Below, piece after piece: positions 1 through 9,052 of a DNA stretch of 64,000 nt. The translations under genes and the position numbers were made by a program. The stretch's first letter is position 1. Each line of letters begins with the position of its first letter. The notes beneath the pieces were generated by a model, which saw nothing but the letters and a program-made list of their open reading frames with translations, was not told the DNA's origin and made no database searches. The DNA lies in NCBI GenBank assembly GCA_937996655.1, contig CALKUK010000013.1:124001-188000 (forward strand). The letters are read 5' to 3'. Source of the DNA: an uncultured Sphingomonadaceae bacterium (GTDB lineage: Bacteria; Pseudomonadota; Alphaproteobacteria; Sphingomonadales; Sphingomonadaceae).

Positions 1-213
1 CGCTGGATGATGTGGCGCGATTACCGTCAGGACTGGGTGATTGCCGGAACCTTGGTTACGGTCGTCCTTCTGCTTGGCCTTGCCATCGCGAATGGCAGCG
101 GAGGCGACACGAACGCTATCATCCTTTTGCCGCAGATCATCGTCTCTGTCCTGATGTTCCCGCTTATGGTGCGCCTGTGCGCATGGCTGGACGTGCTCCG
201 ATGGACCCTCTGA
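1..213 (+). CDS. mreD: Rod shape-determining protein MreD, C-terminal part (cut by window start)
   Basis: Only the last 70 codons are present, read in frame from base 1. The fragment has two hydrophobic stretches (about residues 12-28 and 38-56), as expected for the last membrane spans of MreD, a small inner-membrane protein of the elongasome. It ends in RLCAWLDVLRWTL and overlaps the start of mrdA by 13 bp. Identity rests mainly on gene order (mreD-mrdA-rodA is the usual alphaproteobacterial arrangement) and on size and hydrophobicity, since MreD is poorly conserved. It would help place cell-wall synthesis along the cell side wall. Confidence 0.75.
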   Translation, partial: RWMMWRDYRQDWVIAGTLVTVVLLLGLAIANGSGGDTNAIILLPQIIVSVLMFPLMVRLCAWLDVLRWTL

Positions 214-2306
214 AGCTCTTGTTCGGGGCCAAACGTCAGGTCACCGAGGCACAACAGCAATTCACCTTTTCAAGGCGCGCCTTCTTCCTTGGCGGCACAC
301 AGATCGGCATCGGCGTATTGCTGGCCGCGCGGATGACATGGCTGTCCGTGGCCGAGAATGAGAAATATGCGCTGCTTGCGGAAAGCAACCGCGTCAACCT
401 TCAGATCATGCCGCCGCGCCGTGGCTGGATTGTAGACCGCAATGGCCGCCCCATCGCGCTCAACCGGACAGCCTTCCGCGTCGACCTCATCCCCGACCGG
501 CTGACCGACAAGGATGCGATCCTGACCGAACTCGCCCAGATCATGCGGCTGACGCCCATTGATGTGGAGCGCGTGCGTGCCGACCTTAAAAAGGCCGCCG
601 GCTTTCAGCCTGTCCCCGTCGCTGAAAATATTGATTGGGAAACTTTTGCAGCGGTCAGCCTGCGGACACCCGAAATGCCCGGTGTCGCCCCCAGCGAGTT
701 CTTCACGCGCCATTATCCCGAAGGCGCAAGCGTTGGCCATCTCATCGGTTATGTCGGTTCAGCGTCCGCCAAGGATTATGAGGACAACCATGATCCCCTG
801 CTGATCACCCCCGGCTTCAAGATTGGCAAGGCCGGGCTGGAGAAGACACAGGAAGCCATCCTGCGCGGCGCCCCCGGCGCAAAACGCACGGAAGTGACTG
901 CACGGGGCAAACTTGTCCGCGACCTTGCGACCCGACCAGATGTACCCGGAAAAACGGTCAAGCTTACCATCGATGCGGGCTTGCAGGCCTATACAGCGCG
1001 CCGGCTGGGCTTGGAATCCGGCTCTGCTGTGGTGATCGATTGCCATACAGGCGGCATCCTAACGCTCAGCTCCATGCCGTCTTTCGATCCCAACAGCTTT
1101 TCCGATGGAATCGGACGAAACGAATGGAAGATGCTGCAGGAGGATGATCACATCCCGATGCTCAACAAGGCGATGCAGGGACTTTACCCACCGGGGTCCA
1201 CCGTCAAACCCGCCGCTGCATTGGCGCTGCTTCAAAATGGTGTGGACCCGGAAGAACTGGTCTATTGCAACGGCGGCTACACGCTTGGATCGCGCACCTT
1301 CCGCTGCCTTGGCCATCACGGCCCCATGAATATGCGCCACGCCCTGATGAAGAGCTGCAACACCTATTTCTATTCCATGGGCCGCCGCATCGGCTATGAT
1401 AAGATCGCGCCAGTGGCCAGACTTCTCGGGCTCGGCAAGGAATATGAGCTACCCATGCCGTCGCAACGTTACGGCACCGTCCCGGACAGCGCCTGGAAGC
1501 GAAAGAAGTTTGATCAGGAATGGTCACAGTCTGACACCCTCAACGCGACCATCGGTCAGGGTTATGTGCAAGTTAGCCCGCTGCAACTCGCCGTCCTCGC
1601 CGCGCGTGTGGCGTCGGGCAAAATGCTCGAACCCTATCTCATCCAAGGCCAGCAAAAGCCCATCAAGCCCCTGCCCTTCACGCAGGAACAACTTCAAGTC
1701 GTCCGCGATGGGATGGACCTTGTCGTCAATGGCGCTGGCACGGCCGTGCGGAGCCGTTTGCCGATCGAGGGCGTCCGAATGGCAGGCAAGACGGGGACAG
1801 CACAGGTGCGCGGCATTAAGGGCTCCCAGCGCGGCCAATCCGGCGCATGGAAGTATAAGGACCACGGCCTGTTCGTCTTCTTCACGCCGGTCGAGGCTCC
1901 ACGCTATGCGGGGGCTGTCGTTATTGAACATGGCATGGGTGGCGCGCGGGCCGCAGCCCCTGTCGCCAAGAGCATGATGACCTATCTATTTGATCCGGCA
2001 AAAGCGATGGAAGAACTCACCGCGCTCGAAGCCGGATGGGGCGGAGACGTGAATACCCGCATGGCCAGAAAGGCAGCGGCGTGGAAGGCGGCCAGCGACT
2101 CCAAGGCCGCTGTTGAGGCGGCCGCCCAAGGCAGTGTTGAAGATGCCGAAATCAAAAAGATTGCCGAAACAGAGGCGGCCCGCACGTCTGAGACACCCGT
2201 CAATCGCGATGCCGCTGCCGCACCAGAGCCCGAAACCGCCAGCGGCCCGGTCCCGCAGGAACCCCCTTCCCCTCGGGCGACCAGCACGGGAGGGCGGCCA
2301 CAATGA
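201..2306 (+). CDS. mrdA: Peptidoglycan D,D-transpeptidase MrdA (penicillin-binding protein 2)
   Basis: A 701-residue class B penicillin-binding protein that cross-links peptidoglycan during cell elongation, in partnership with RodA. One N-terminal membrane anchor (about residues 25-45) is followed by the PBP dimerisation domain and a transpeptidase domain. That domain carries SxxK at Ser333-Lys336 (the acylated serine), an SCN motif a little downstream, and KTG at 530-532. The C-terminal 120 residues are an Ala/Glu/Pro-rich tail without obvious fold, longer than in E. coli PBP2. The same frame stays open upstream to base 12, but that part runs through mreD in another frame. The ATG at 201 gives the normal PBP2 N terminus and a short overlap with mreD. 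It overlaps rodA by ATGA. Confidence 0.95.
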   Translation: MDPLKLLFGAKRQVTEAQQQFTFSRRAFFLGGTQIGIGVLLAARMTWLSVAENEKYALLAESNRVNLQIMPPRRGWIVDRNGRPIALNRTAFRVDLIPDRLTDKDAILTELAQIMRLTPIDVERVRADLKKAAGFQPVPVAENIDWETFAAVSLRTPEMPGVAPSEFFTRHYPEGASVGHLIGYVGSASAKDYEDNHDPLLITPGFKIGKAGLEKTQEAILRGAPGAKRTEVTARGKLVRDLATRPDVPGKTVKLTIDAGLQAYTARRLGLESGSAVVIDCHTGGILTLSSMPSFDPNSFSDGIGRNEWKMLQEDDHIPMLNKAMQGLYPPGSTVKPAAALALLQNGVDPEELVYCNGGYTLGSRTFRCLGHHGPMNMRHALMKSCNTYFYSMGRRIGYDKIAPVARLLGLGKEYELPMPSQRYGTVPDSAWKRKKFDQEWSQSDTLNATIGQGYVQVSPLQLAVLAARVASGKMLEPYLIQGQQKPIKPLPFTQEQLQVVRDGMDLVVNGAGTAVRSRLPIEGVRMAGKTGTAQVRGIKGSQRGQSGAWKYKDHGLFVFFTPVEAPRYAGAVVIEHGMGGARAAAPVAKSMMTYLFDPAKAMEELTALEAGWGGDVNTRMARKAAAWKAASDSKAAVEAAAQGSVEDAEIKKIAETEAARTSETPVNRDAAAAPEPETASGPVPQEPPSPRATSTGGRPQ

Positions 2307-3409
2307 CCGACGGATTTATCCCCGCCCCCTTGGCGCAACTTCCCTGGCGGCTCCTCTTCGTCCTGATCGCCATCGGCGGCTTCGGCTCGGTCGTGCTCTA
2401 TTCGGCCGCGGGTGGCAGTCTGACACCTTGGGCGGCCAGCCATGCAGTGCGCTTTTGCATGTTCCTTGTGATGGCCATCGTCATGTCCCGCATTCCCGAG
2501 GAGTTTTACGCACGCATCGCCATCCCGAGCTATTTTGCGGTGTTATTCCTGCTGGTAGCTGTGGAACTGCTTGGCGGCATTAGCGGTGGTAGCCAGCGCT
2601 GGCTCGATCTAGGCATCATCCGGCTACAACCTTCCGAACTGATGAAGCTCGTCATCGTGCTGGCCACCGCGCGCTTTTATGCATTGCTCCCGGCAGGGCA
2701 AATCCGCAGCTGGATGGCCATCTGGCCGCCGGCGCTGCTCTTCGGCCTTCCCTTCCTCCTCGTCCTTGTCCAGCCGGATTTGGGGACAGCCACGATGATC
2801 GCGGCAGGTGGCATTACCGTCATGTTCTTGTCGGGCATTCCCTTGCGGCTCTTTGTCGGTGCCGGAGTTCTAGGGGCAGGCGCACTCCCGATCGTGTTCA
2901 GCTTTCTCCATGACTATCAGCAGAAGCGCGTGCTCATCTTCCTCAACCCCGAAGAAGATGCACTCGGCGCCGGATATCACATCACTCAGTCAAAGATCGC
3001 CATCGGCTCCGGCGGCATCTTCGGCAAAGGATTCCTCAACGGCACGCAGAGCCACCTCGATTATCTGCCCGAAGGCCATACCGACTTCGTTTTTGCGACC
3101 ATGGCCGAAGAATGGGGTCTGCTTGGCGGCCTCGCGATCATCTTCGCTTTCATCCTCGTTGGACGCTGGGGCTTGCAGGTCGCTAACCGCGCCAGCACGC
3201 GTTTTGGGCGGTTGACGGCGGCGGCGCTCTCCATGACGATCTTTTATTATGTCACCATCAACCTGCTGATGGTGATGGGTCTGGCCCCGGTTGTCGGCAT
3301 TCCCTTGCCCATGGTATCTCACGGCGGCACTGCCATGTTGACCGTCATGCTCTGCCTCGGCGTGCTGATGTCCATCGAACGCCATAGCCGCCGTCGCACC
3401 GGCCTTTAA
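2303..3409 (+). CDS. rodA: Rod shape-determining protein RodA (SEDS peptidoglycan glycosyltransferase)
   Basis: A 368-residue polytopic membrane protein with about ten hydrophobic segments. It belongs to the SEDS family, whose members polymerise glycan strands from lipid II. The C-terminal stretch with PVVGIPLPMVSHGGTAML is the typical SEDS signature, and the sequence around GEGFLNG/GHTDFVF is also RodA-like. The start overlaps the mrdA stop (ATGA), so the two are translationally coupled, which fits their working as one complex in the inner membrane. Nothing unusual is seen. Confidence 0.95.
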   Translation: MTDGFIPAPLAQLPWRLLFVLIAIGGFGSVVLYSAAGGSLTPWAASHAVRFCMFLVMAIVMSRIPEEFYARIAIPSYFAVLFLLVAVELLGGISGGSQRWLDLGIIRLQPSELMKLVIVLATARFYALLPAGQIRSWMAIWPPALLFGLPFLLVLVQPDLGTATMIAAGGITVMFLSGIPLRLFVGAGVLGAGALPIVFSFLHDYQQKRVLIFLNPEEDALGAGYHITQSKIAIGSGGIFGKGFLNGTQSHLDYLPEGHTDFVFATMAEEWGLLGGLAIIFAFILVGRWGLQVANRASTRFGRLTAAALSMTIFYYVTINLLMVMGLAPVVGIPLPMVSHGGTAMLTVMLCLGVLMSIERHSRRRTGL

Positions 3410-3513
3410 AAAGAAGTTTTGCACCGGGCATTGCAAAGCGGAAATCGCACTGCTATCGGCCCGTTCTCGCTAGCGAAACCAGCGGTTATTTCCGCTGATT
3501 TTACAGGTGATGT

Positions 3514-3589
<76 letters not shown>

Positions 3590-3635
3590 TTCCCTTCTAA
3601 TCTCATAAAAGAAAAACGGCGCTGGTCGAGCGCTC

Positions 3636-4478
3636 TCAGCTCAGGATCTGACTGAGCCTCGCATAGTCATCAATCAATAGATGTGGCTGCTGATTGTCGG
3701 GTAGCCCTGCCACAACATCGCGCTTCATAAGGCCGGTCGTCAGACCGACGCCCACTGCCCCTGCCCCGCGCGCCATGCGCATTTCGAGGGCGGGGTCATC
3801 ACCGAAGACGACGATGTCGCGGGCCGCGCTCTTGGGCAGGCCCATTGCGGCGACAGCGGCATCAAAGGCAATGCGCGACGGCTTGCCAAGGACCTTCGCC
3901 TGCTTGCCCGTCATCGCGGACAACATCTTGTTGATCGCAAAGCTGGAGCCAATTCCACGCCCGGTTGCGGTCGCGAAAAAGGGCACATGGCTCGCCGTGG
4001 CGAGCATCGCCCCATCCCAGAGTGACTGGCAGGCGGCCTCAAGATCCGGGAAAGTGAATTCCCGGAACCAACCGGTATAAACCGCATCGCAGGCGGCATC
4101 TTCCGATGCGCCGATTACCTCAATACCTCGTTCGACCAAAGGAGCTGCGACGCCCGCATTGCCCAGCACGCGGACACGCCGGATGCCCTGACGTTCAAAC
4201 CAGATTGCAGCAGACGACGATGGCGTCATCATTTCATGATCGGCCAGATCGAACCCAGCATTGCGCAGGCTGGCCGCATAGGCCGCAGGCGGCTTTGCGG
4301 TGCCGTTTGTGAACACGCGGAACGGCGTCCCGCGCGCCCGCAACAGGGAAAGGAAGGCAACAGCCCCGGGCAAGGCCTTGTGGCCACCCGACGCGGCATC
4401 CCCCAAGGCAATCGTCCCATCCATATCAAAGATGAAACCACGTGCGGATTCGATCCGCTGTTCAATTTCAGACGACAT
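3636..4478 (-). CDS. HAD-IIA family phosphatase (last gene of the carboxylase operon)
   Basis: A 280-residue haloacid-dehalogenase-type hydrolase. The catalytic motif I reads FDMDGT near residue 20 and the C-terminal acid motif reads VFGDDPALEM, with the spacing and capping region of the HAD-IIA (NagD / 4-nitrophenylphosphatase) group. It should remove a phosphate from a small molecule. The ATG at 4478 is preceded by GGAGG at 5 bp, better than the ATG 12 bp upstream. It overlaps the carboxyltransferase gene by 11 bp, so it very likely acts on the same pathway. From memory, the acetovanillone (acv) system of Sphingobium SYK-6 also pairs a phosphatase with a biotin carboxylase, making this a candidate AcvF counterpart (inference). 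Confidence 0.8.
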   Translation of the reverse strand: MSSEIEQRIESARGFIFDMDGTIALGDAASGGHKALPGAVAFLSLLRARGTPFRVFTNGTAKPPAAYAASLRNAGFDLADHEMMTPSSSAAIWFERQGIRRVRVLGNAGVAAPLVERGIEVIGASEDAACDAVYTGWFREFTFPDLEAACQSLWDGAMLATASHVPFFATATGRGIGSSFAINKMLSAMTGKQAKVLGKPSRIAFDAAVAAMGLPKSAARDIVVFGDDPALEMRMARGAGAVGVGLTTGLMKRDVVAGLPDNQQPHLLIDDYARLSQILS

Positions 4479-5946
4479 GCGCGCCTCCATGTAAGGCGAT
4501 CCGCAGGCCGGGACGCTCAAGAACGATATTACGGGCCGCAGGCTTTGCCGCGAGTTGACGAAGCAGTTGAAGCAACGGCGCCGCTTCCGGAGAATAGGTT
4601 GCGCGGGACCGGCCAGCCGACAGCATGGCATCCACCTGATCTTCTGGCATGACAGCGCGCAGCAGGAATTCCTCATCTGGCATCGATGCCCCGAACTTGC
4701 GGCGCAGGTCCGCATATTCAGGGAACATTGGCTCCACCTCAATCTCCCGCGCGCGGGGGCGATCCAGAATGGCTGCTTCCACCGTCGGGTCAATCGGGCT
4801 GGTCGGATGCCCGAATTTACCCATGACGTAGCGCAGCACCTGATCAGAAACCTGCGCATAGCGGCGTTCCCCAATCACGTTGAACAACGCCTGGCTCATG
4901 ACCATTTGCGGGAAAGGCGTGACCATGATGGGATAGCCCAGTTCTGCGCGCACACGCTCTGTCTCAGCCACCACCGCATCAAAGCGGTCGCCCATTTTGA
5001 GTTCTTCGAGCTGGCGGCGCGTGGTCGTCATCACGCCGCCGGCAATCTGGTGCCGGAGGAAACTGGAATCAAAGGGCTGCGGCGTGCCAGCGGGAAGGCT
5101 TTCTGCCTTTGCCAAGCGCCACCAATAGTCCGAGACCTTGGACAGCATCTCCTCATCCACATTAACCGAATGGCCCGCATTGCGGAGGTTCGCGACCATA
5201 CGGCCTGCCTCAGGAAGCGAGCTCCCCTCCCCCAACGGCCCGATGCCCACATGGATGGCATCAATGATACCCAAGTCCGCAGCGGCAAGGCTCGACAAAG
5301 GCCCATAGCCAATGGTGCAATGGGCATGAATTTCCAGCGGCCGGTTGCCGATGGCGGCCTTCACCGCCGGCGCCAGCGTGCGGACGCGCTCTGGCGACAT
5401 CAGCCCGCCGGGGTCTTTGATGTAGATGAGGTCGATATTGCCACCCGAACAAATTTTGCGGGCAAAGTCCGCATAGAATTGATCGGTATGAACCGCAGAC
5501 AATGTGAAGGTCAGCGCACCCATGATCTCGGCGTCGCCCTCTTCCCGCACGATCCGCGCCGCCTCGATGACGGCATCGGCATCGTGCATCGGATCCAGCA
5601 TCACGAAACGACGAATGCCGTTCAACTGGAGCCGCCGGTAGACGAGCCGCATGAATTCCGGATCCGCCTGCTGCCAGGCGATAAACCTCAGGCCCGTCGT
5701 GATGAATTGCAGCGGCGTGCGAGGCATGGCCGACGCCACACGGCGGATGCGTTCCCATGGGTTGTTCTGAAAATAGCGCACCGCGACGGCCATATGGCTC
5801 GACGACGTAAAATCGACGGCACGAAAGCCGACACGATCCGTCTGGCCCGCAATCTGCAGCATTTGCGCCGTGTTGAGCCCGGTGGCACCCCACAGACTCT
5901 GGTTGCCGTCGCGCATCGACACATCGACAAGCGAAATCTCAGCCAT
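4468..5946 (-). CDS. Carboxyltransferase subunit of a biotin-dependent carboxylase (pyruvate/oxaloacetate carboxylase type)
   Basis: A 492-residue TIM-barrel protein of the HMGL-like / pyruvate carboxylase CT family. The N terminus has VSMRDGNQSLWG, matching the RDGxQS metal and substrate motif. The barrel contains IKDPGGLMSP (the usual site of the carbamylated-lysine region) and the metal-binding HAH of IHAHCTIGYG. It would pass CO2 from carboxybiotin to an acceptor. The ATG at 5946 overlaps the biotin carboxylase stop by 8 bp. No lipoyl/biotinyl domain is fused to it; that function is in a separate gene. The acceptor cannot be read from sequence. The lignin-catabolic neighbourhood makes an aryl ketone plausible, while pyruvate is the default for the family. 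Confidence 0.85.
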   Translation of the reverse strand: MAEISLVDVSMRDGNQSLWGATGLNTAQMLQIAGQTDRVGFRAVDFTSSSHMAVAVRYFQNNPWERIRRVASAMPRTPLQFITTGLRFIAWQQADPEFMRLVYRRLQLNGIRRFVMLDPMHDADAVIEAARIVREEGDAEIMGALTFTLSAVHTDQFYADFARKICSGGNIDLIYIKDPGGLMSPERVRTLAPAVKAAIGNRPLEIHAHCTIGYGPLSSLAAADLGIIDAIHVGIGPLGEGSSLPEAGRMVANLRNAGHSVNVDEEMLSKVSDYWWRLAKAESLPAGTPQPFDSSFLRHQIAGGVMTTTRRQLEELKMGDRFDAVVAETERVRAELGYPIMVTPFPQMVMSQALFNVIGERRYAQVSDQVLRYVMGKFGHPTSPIDPTVEAAILDRPRAREIEVEPMFPEYADLRRKFGASMPDEEFLLRAVMPEDQVDAMLSAGRSRATYSPEAAPLLQLLRQLAAKPAARNIVLERPGLRIALHGGAHVV

Positions 5947-7276
5947 GGGATAGCCCTTCAAAGAAGCGGGTATCTACACCACCCGCTTGAAAACGTGGAT
6001 CACGCAAGATGGCGCGGTGCAGGTCGGCTGTGGTCGAAATGCCTTCGATGCTCAGCATATCCAACGCTGCCGTCAGCCTTTCCACCGCCTCAGCCCGCGT
6101 CGCGCCGCGCACGATCAGCTTGCCGACCAGTGAGTCATAAAATGGCGGTACAACCCCACCACGCGGCATATGGGTGTCCACGCGAACGCCCGGTCCGACC
6201 GGCCAAGCCGCACGAATAGCGGTGCCCGGTGACGGACGGAAATCATCCGCCCAGCTTTCCGCATTAATACGCACTTCAATGGCGTGACCGTCCGGCTGCA
6301 CCATGTCCTGCGTCAGCGTAAGTCGGCTGCCGCCTGCAATGAGCAATTGCTGCTCGACCAGATCAACTCCGGTGATTTCCTCCGTCACCGGATGTTCCAC
6401 CTGAATGCGAGCGTTCATTTCCAGAAAGTAGAAATCAAACGTCTCTGCATCGACAAGAAACTCGACCGTGCCAGCCCCGCGATAATTGAGGTGGCGTGCA
6501 AGGTTCACAGCTGCCGCTTCAATGGCTGCCCGTTTGTCCGCAGGGATTGAAGGTGCAGGGGCCTCTTCCACCAGTTTCTGAAAGCGCCGCTGAATGGAGC
6601 AATCGCGAGTCCCCAGATGGATCGCTGTTTCGCCGTCGCCCAAAACCTGCACTTCAACATGGCGCCCCGAAGAGATGAAGCGCTCCACATAGATGCGCGG
6701 ATCCCCAAAGGAGGCCTGCGCCTCTGCCATGGCCATGTCGATCGAGGCTTCCAGATCTTCGACGCGGTCAACGCGCTTCATGCCCTTGCCCCCCCCGCCG
6801 GAGACGGCCTTTAGCAGCACAGGGAAGCCGGTTGCGGTTGCGCGTGCCAAAGCTTGCGCCTTGTCCACAGCCTCGCCACCGGGGACGACCGGCAAACCCG
6901 CCTCAATCCCCACCTTGCGGGCCATCAGCTTATCACCCATCGCCTCGAGGCTCGAAATCTCGGGTCCGACAAAGATGATGCCTGCTGCTGCCGCCGCACG
7001 GGCAAAGGCCGCATTCTCGGAGAGAAAACCATAGCCGGGATGGATCGCATCGGCCCGCGCGGCCTTCGCTGCCGCGATAACCGCATCGACCGAAAGATAG
7101 GATTGCGGCGACGGGCTTGGGCCCACACACACAACCTCATCCGCATCTCGTGCGGGCCAACTGGAAAGGTCCGCTTGCGACGCGCCCAAAATGCTCGTCA
7201 TGCCGAGCCGACGCGCGGTGCGGATGACGCGGAAGGCAATCTCTCCGCGATTGGCGATGAACAGACGACGGATCAT
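5939..7276 (-). CDS. Biotin carboxylase subunit (AccC-like, ATP-grasp)
   Basis: A 445-residue biotin carboxylase, the usual AccC length. It starts with IANRGEIAFRV, has the ATP-binding glycine-rich loop SGGGGKGM, the catalytic EMNARIQVEHPVTEEITG segment and the C-terminal biotin-carboxylase domain. It would carboxylate the biotin of the adjacent carrier protein using ATP and bicarbonate. It starts 2 bp after the carrier gene and overlaps the carboxyltransferase gene by 8 bp, so the three subunits are co-translated. This is a dedicated catabolic copy by context, not the housekeeping acetyl-CoA carboxylase operon (accBC), because it is followed by a pyruvate-carboxylase-type CT and not by accA/accD. 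Confidence 0.92.
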   Translation of the reverse strand: MIRRLFIANRGEIAFRVIRTARRLGMTSILGASQADLSSWPARDADEVVCVGPSPSPQSYLSVDAVIAAAKAARADAIHPGYGFLSENAAFARAAAAAGIIFVGPEISSLEAMGDKLMARKVGIEAGLPVVPGGEAVDKAQALARATATGFPVLLKAVSGGGGKGMKRVDRVEDLEASIDMAMAEAQASFGDPRIYVERFISSGRHVEVQVLGDGETAIHLGTRDCSIQRRFQKLVEEAPAPSIPADKRAAIEAAAVNLARHLNYRGAGTVEFLVDAETFDFYFLEMNARIQVEHPVTEEITGVDLVEQQLLIAGGSRLTLTQDMVQPDGHAIEVRINAESWADDFRPSPGTAIRAAWPVGPGVRVDTHMPRGGVVPPFYDSLVGKLIVRGATRAEAVERLTAALDMLSIEGISTTADLHRAILRDPRFQAGGVDTRFFEGLSHG

Positions 7277-7278
7277 GT

Positions 7279-7740
7279 TCAGGCCGGCTGAATGTGCATC
7301 AGGATCGCACCACCATCGACCATCGTCGCATTATCAACGCACACATCGACAACGCGTCCTGAGCACCCTGCATGAACGGGGTTCATCAGCTTCATTGTTT
7401 CGATGATTCCAATCACGCTATCCGGTCCGACCACATCGCCGACAGAGACGAAAGGCGGGGCACCGGGCTGCGGCGCATGGTAGAAGGTGCCGGGCAGCGG
7501 CGCTGCAACACCCACCAACCCATCTGGGATGACAGCGGCGACGGTCACACTCACGGCCGCTGCGACAGCAACTTCTGCGCCCTCGTCCAGCGACCATTCC
7601 TGCGACCAGCCTTCGCCCGACCGCTCAACACGAAGCCGAAAGCGGCTCGTCCGAATGTCGAGACGGTCATAGCTGGAGCCATCCAGGATCGTAGAAATTT
7701 CGTTCACATCTTCCGGCGAAAGCGGCAGTTCCACAGTCAT
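7279..7740 (-). CDS. Biotin carboxyl carrier protein
   Basis: A 153-residue AccB-like protein. The N-terminal 50 residues resemble the AccB dimerisation region, a variable Ala/Val linker follows, and residues 75-153 form the biotinyl domain. The biotinylation motif reads ETMKLMN with Lys117 as the modified residue, and the preceding GxVGxPxPGxFY-type segment is typical of AccB. It overlaps the upstream gene by ATGA and lies 2 bp before the biotin carboxylase gene. The carrier would shuttle carboxybiotin between the two neighbouring subunits in the cytoplasm. Confidence 0.92.
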   Translation of the reverse strand: MTVELPLSPEDVNEISTILDGSSYDRLDIRTSRFRLRVERSGEGWSQEWSLDEGAEVAVAAAVSVTVAAVIPDGLVGVAAPLPGTFYHAPQPGAPPFVSVGDVVGPDSVIGIIETMKLMNPVHAGCSGRVVDVCVDNATMVDGGAILMHIQPA

Positions 7741-8948
7741 TTTGCAAGCAGCTCCCGCGCCTTGGCGATGACAACATCGGCAAAGGCATCGTCATTAAAG
7801 TGTGCGTCAATTGCGCGGAATTCGACATTCGCTGGCATCACCGACTGTGCATAGTCAGCGAATGGCCCGGGAATGCTCGGATCATGGATGTGCCCATAGG
7901 GGCTATCATGGTTGGAAAAGCCTTTGAGCGGCACGAAGAAGCTGACCGGGCCTTTGGCATCGGCAAACATCGCCGCCAAATGGTCTGCCAAAGGCTTTAG
8001 ATCGGCCAGATCGGTACGGACCGCTGTCAGTGCCGGGTTGTGAATATGGTATTTCTTGCCCGGAAACTGAACCTCGGCAACCTCGATCGGGCCCGAGATG
8101 ATGAAGTCTGAATTGCCCGGTGCGAATACCACGGGGATGCCGCGGTCCAGCGCGGCTTTGCCGCGATCAGGGCCTGAATCCGCCAAGCCACCATGAATGT
8201 GATCCAGAATTTCGGTGAGCGACAGATCAAGCACCAAAGCCACGTCGCGTTCAGCAGCAATGCCGTCGAGAGTCGGACCTCCGGCACCCGACGAGTGGAA
8301 CACCATGACTTCGCAGCCATCGGATTCCAGAGCCTCGCGGATCGGCTTGACGCTCTTTTCGGTCGTCCCCAGGGTCGTAATAAGAACAAGAGGACGCGTC
8401 GAAGGCGCGACAGGCGTGTAGCCCTTGGCCATGCCAGCGACAGCCAATGCGGCATTGCGATACACTTCGCCGCTGATCGAGTTGATGCCGGACACATCGG
8501 TGACCGCATTCATGATCGCGATGTCCTTCACACCCAGATACGGCTTGGTGAAGCCAGACGCCATGGTCGAGACGATCAGCTTCGGCAGCCCATAAGGCAG
8601 CGCCTGCATAACAGAGCCTGCGAGACCGGTACCCATCGACCCGCCGATAGAAAGAACACCGGCAAGGCCTTGCTCCAGATGGATCGCAAGGGCGCATTTG
8701 ACAGCGCCATCCGTCATAACAGCCTGACACTTACCCTCATGGCCAAGCGCACGGACCTCTTCGATAGTATGACCAGCGGCGCCAGCTACGTCTTCAGGCG
8801 AAATCTCTGCACCGCCAACGGTGCGTCGGATGCTTGGATCAAGGTGGATGACAGAGCAGCCTGCCCCTTCCAGAATTTGACGCACATAATGCGCCTCCTG
8901 CTCCTTGGTATCCTGCGTAACAATCAACAAGACTTTGGGACCTGACAT
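7737..8948 (-). CDS. Tm-1-like ATP-binding domain protein (UPF0261 family)
   Basis: A 403-residue protein of the UPF0261/Tm-1-like family. It starts with VLLIVTQDTKEQEAHYVRQIL and carries the conserved SIGGSMGTGLAGSVMQALPYGLPKLIVSTMASG-type core (about residues 100-135), which in the plant Tm-1 protein binds ATP. It is the first gene of the five-gene operon and overlaps the biotin carrier gene by ATGA. Tm-1-like proteins are often encoded beside, or fused to, a TIM-barrel 'PEP hydrolase' partner; none is seen here. From memory, acetovanillone metabolism in SYK-6 activates the phenol by ATP-dependent phosphorylation before carboxylation. This protein is the best candidate for such a step, but that is inference. 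Confidence 0.85.
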   Translation of the reverse strand: MSGPKVLLIVTQDTKEQEAHYVRQILEGAGCSVIHLDPSIRRTVGGAEISPEDVAGAAGHTIEEVRALGHEGKCQAVMTDGAVKCALAIHLEQGLAGVLSIGGSMGTGLAGSVMQALPYGLPKLIVSTMASGFTKPYLGVKDIAIMNAVTDVSGINSISGEVYRNAALAVAGMAKGYTPVAPSTRPLVLITTLGTTEKSVKPIREALESDGCEVMVFHSSGAGGPTLDGIAAERDVALVLDLSLTEILDHIHGGLADSGPDRGKAALDRGIPVVFAPGNSDFIISGPIEVAEVQFPGKKYHIHNPALTAVRTDLADLKPLADHLAAMFADAKGPVSFFVPLKGFSNHDSPYGHIHDPSIPGPFADYAQSVMPANVEFRAIDAHFNDDAFADVVIAKARELLAK

Positions 8949-8980
8949 GGCGCCGCTTTCCTCTCCGTTATGGGCCGCGA

Positions 8981-9043
8981 TGTTTCACATTCGCGCCCGA
9001 TTGCCTAATCAATTTCGAACGGCTAATTGCACCGCGTGAAACA
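8981..9043. promoter_or_regulatory. Inverted repeat TGTTTCAC / GTGAAACA in the carboxylase-IclR divergent region
   Basis: TGTTTCAC at 8981-8988 is the exact reverse complement of GTGAAACA at 9036-9043. The two lie between the divergent starts of the carboxylase operon (8948) and the IclR gene (9053). The arms are 47 bp apart, too far for a single dimer but possible for two half-sites or a looped tetramer, as IclR proteins can form. This is a candidate operator only; an 8-bp match could be chance. Confidence 0.35.
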
Positions 9044-9052
9044 GGTTTTGCC

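Noticed and set aside
4555..6219. Long open frame of 554 codons on the plus strand
   Set aside because: It lies antisense to the carboxyltransferase and biotin carboxylase genes, which have clear motifs. The antisense product is Arg/His-rich with no recognisable domain.
5939..7740. Housekeeping accBC
   Set aside because: The subunits resemble AccB and AccC, but the coupled carboxyltransferase is of the pyruvate-carboxylase type and the operon contains Tm-1-like and HAD genes.
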